Both the position numbers and the translations under genes were made by a program. The notes beneath the pieces are model-generated. The model ran no database searches. It saw nothing but the letters and a program-made list of their open reading frames with translations, and had not been told where the DNA came from. A stretch of 64,000 nucleotides of DNA from Gemmatimonadota bacterium. Its GTDB lineage: Bacteria > Gemmatimonadota > Gemmatimonadetes > Longimicrobiales > Gaopeijiaceae. The stretch is taken from NCBI GenBank assembly GCA_041390125.1, contig JAWKQN010000009.1, positions 1-64,000 on the forward strand, given 5' to 3'. Within the stretch, counting starts at the first letter, position 1. Every line of letters starts with the position of its first letter. Below, piece by piece: positions 63,504 through 64,000 of the stretch.

Positions 63504-64000
63504 GACCGTTCGTCCGCTGCGGAGCGCGGCGCGCCTGGCCGGCGCCTGCGCCGTCCTGCTCACGACCACCACCGCGCTGGCCGCCCAGATGGAGCCCACG
63601 ACGCGGCGCGCCGCCGGGGAAGGGGATGGCCCCCACGAGCGGCTGATCATCCGGGGCGCGACCGTCGTCGACGGCACCGGCGCCCCTCCCCGTGGCCCCA
63701 TGGACATCGTCATCGAGGGGGACCGCATCACCGAGGTCCGCTCGGTCGGCTTTCCCGGTGTCCCGATCAACGAGCGCTCGCGTCCGCAGGGGGCCACCCG
63801 CGAGATCGACGGCACCGGCATGTACGTGCTGCCCGGCCTCGTGGACATGCACGCCCACACGGGCGGCTCGGGGAAGGCGCCGCAGGCCGAATACGTCTAC
63901 AAGCTCTGGATGGCCAACGGCATCACCACCTCGCGCGGCGTTCCCCACGGGGACTTCGAATGGCAGCTGCGCGAGAAGGCCTTGAGCGCCCGCAACGAGA
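63504..64000 (+). CDS. Secreted amidohydrolase (3' partial)
   Basis: The frame runs off the right end; 165 residues are visible. GGAGGAGG ribosome site, signal peptide (RSAARLAGACAVLLTTTTALAAQ), then the amidohydrolase entry RLIIRGATVVDGTGAPPRGPMDIVIEGDRI-type beta-sandwich and the first metal-binding motif GLVDMHAHTGG at about 118-128. Downstream domains and substrate are outside the window; imidazolonepropionase- or peptidase-like secreted amidohydrolases are typical of this kind of genome. Confidence 0.85.

Overview
The window is a 64 kb stretch of very GC-rich (about 70 percent by eye) bacterial chromosome, tightly packed and without a visible mobile element, CRISPR array or prophage. Gene content suggests an aerobic heterotroph of the Gemmatimonadota or a relative: an ECF sigma factor paired with a TPR-carrying Ser/Thr kinase, a secreted M1 metallopeptidase and amidohydrolases, a stand-alone CarboxypepD/plug protein, a mycobacterial Sdh1-like succinate dehydrogenase, and many GTG/TTG starts in 4-base overlaps. 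The taxonomic assignment is an inference from style, not from a marker gene.

Layout. 1-6328: overlapping run of a PgpH-like HD phosphodiesterase, YbeY, MgtE, a UbiB-like kinase and MeaB. 6422-12771: B12-dependent methylmalonyl-CoA mutase in two subunits, an MCC-like carboxyltransferase, a split AtuA pair and an enoyl-CoA hydratase, that is propionate/branched-chain acyl-CoA breakdown. 12774-20129: small membrane protein, short RecQ, acyl-CoA dehydrogenase, RNase G/E, L21/L27 and a lytic transglycosylase. 20191-24691 (minus): beta-oxidation operon (thiolase, hydroxyacyl-CoA dehydrogenase, hydratase) ending in a DUF3311/SSS symporter pair. 24841-26451: beta carbonic anhydrase and an orphan plug protein. 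26561-29476 (minus): TetR regulator, hydratase and aldehyde dehydrogenase behind a perfect palindrome. 29615-33443: lipoprotein, NfeD protease, FloA flotillin and a proline-rich membrane protein. 33440-36707 (minus): NosR-like flavoprotein and its ApbE flavin transferase.

36892-41294 holds aconitase and citrate synthase flanking tRNA-Leu(CAA). 41369-45613: metallo-beta-lactamase-fold hydrolase, ECF sigma factor, kinase. 45898-50704: zinc alcohol dehydrogenase and error-prone polymerase DnaE2. 50878-55184: an orphan small protein, then a lipoprotein D-aminoacylase, an unknown membrane protein and two tandem ZIP transporters. 55280-59198 (minus): sdhC-sdhA-sdhB plus a TPR-like gene. 59294-64000: methyltransferase, beta-CASP nuclease, M1 peptidase and a truncated amidohydrolase.

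The metabolic genes join into one scheme: acyl-CoA dehydrogenase, hydratases, thiolase and the mutase feed acetyl-CoA and succinyl-CoA into citrate synthase, aconitase and succinate dehydrogenase, all in this window. A repeated promoter form (TTG + 3 bases, 17-18 bp spacer, TA + 3 bases + T) can be read in front of about ten transcription units. No single locus is clearly a new system; the best candidates are the NosR-like/ApbE pair without nosZ, the aminoacylase-unknown-ZIP-ZIP operon, and the split AtuA/MCC-beta cluster without a biotin carboxylase.
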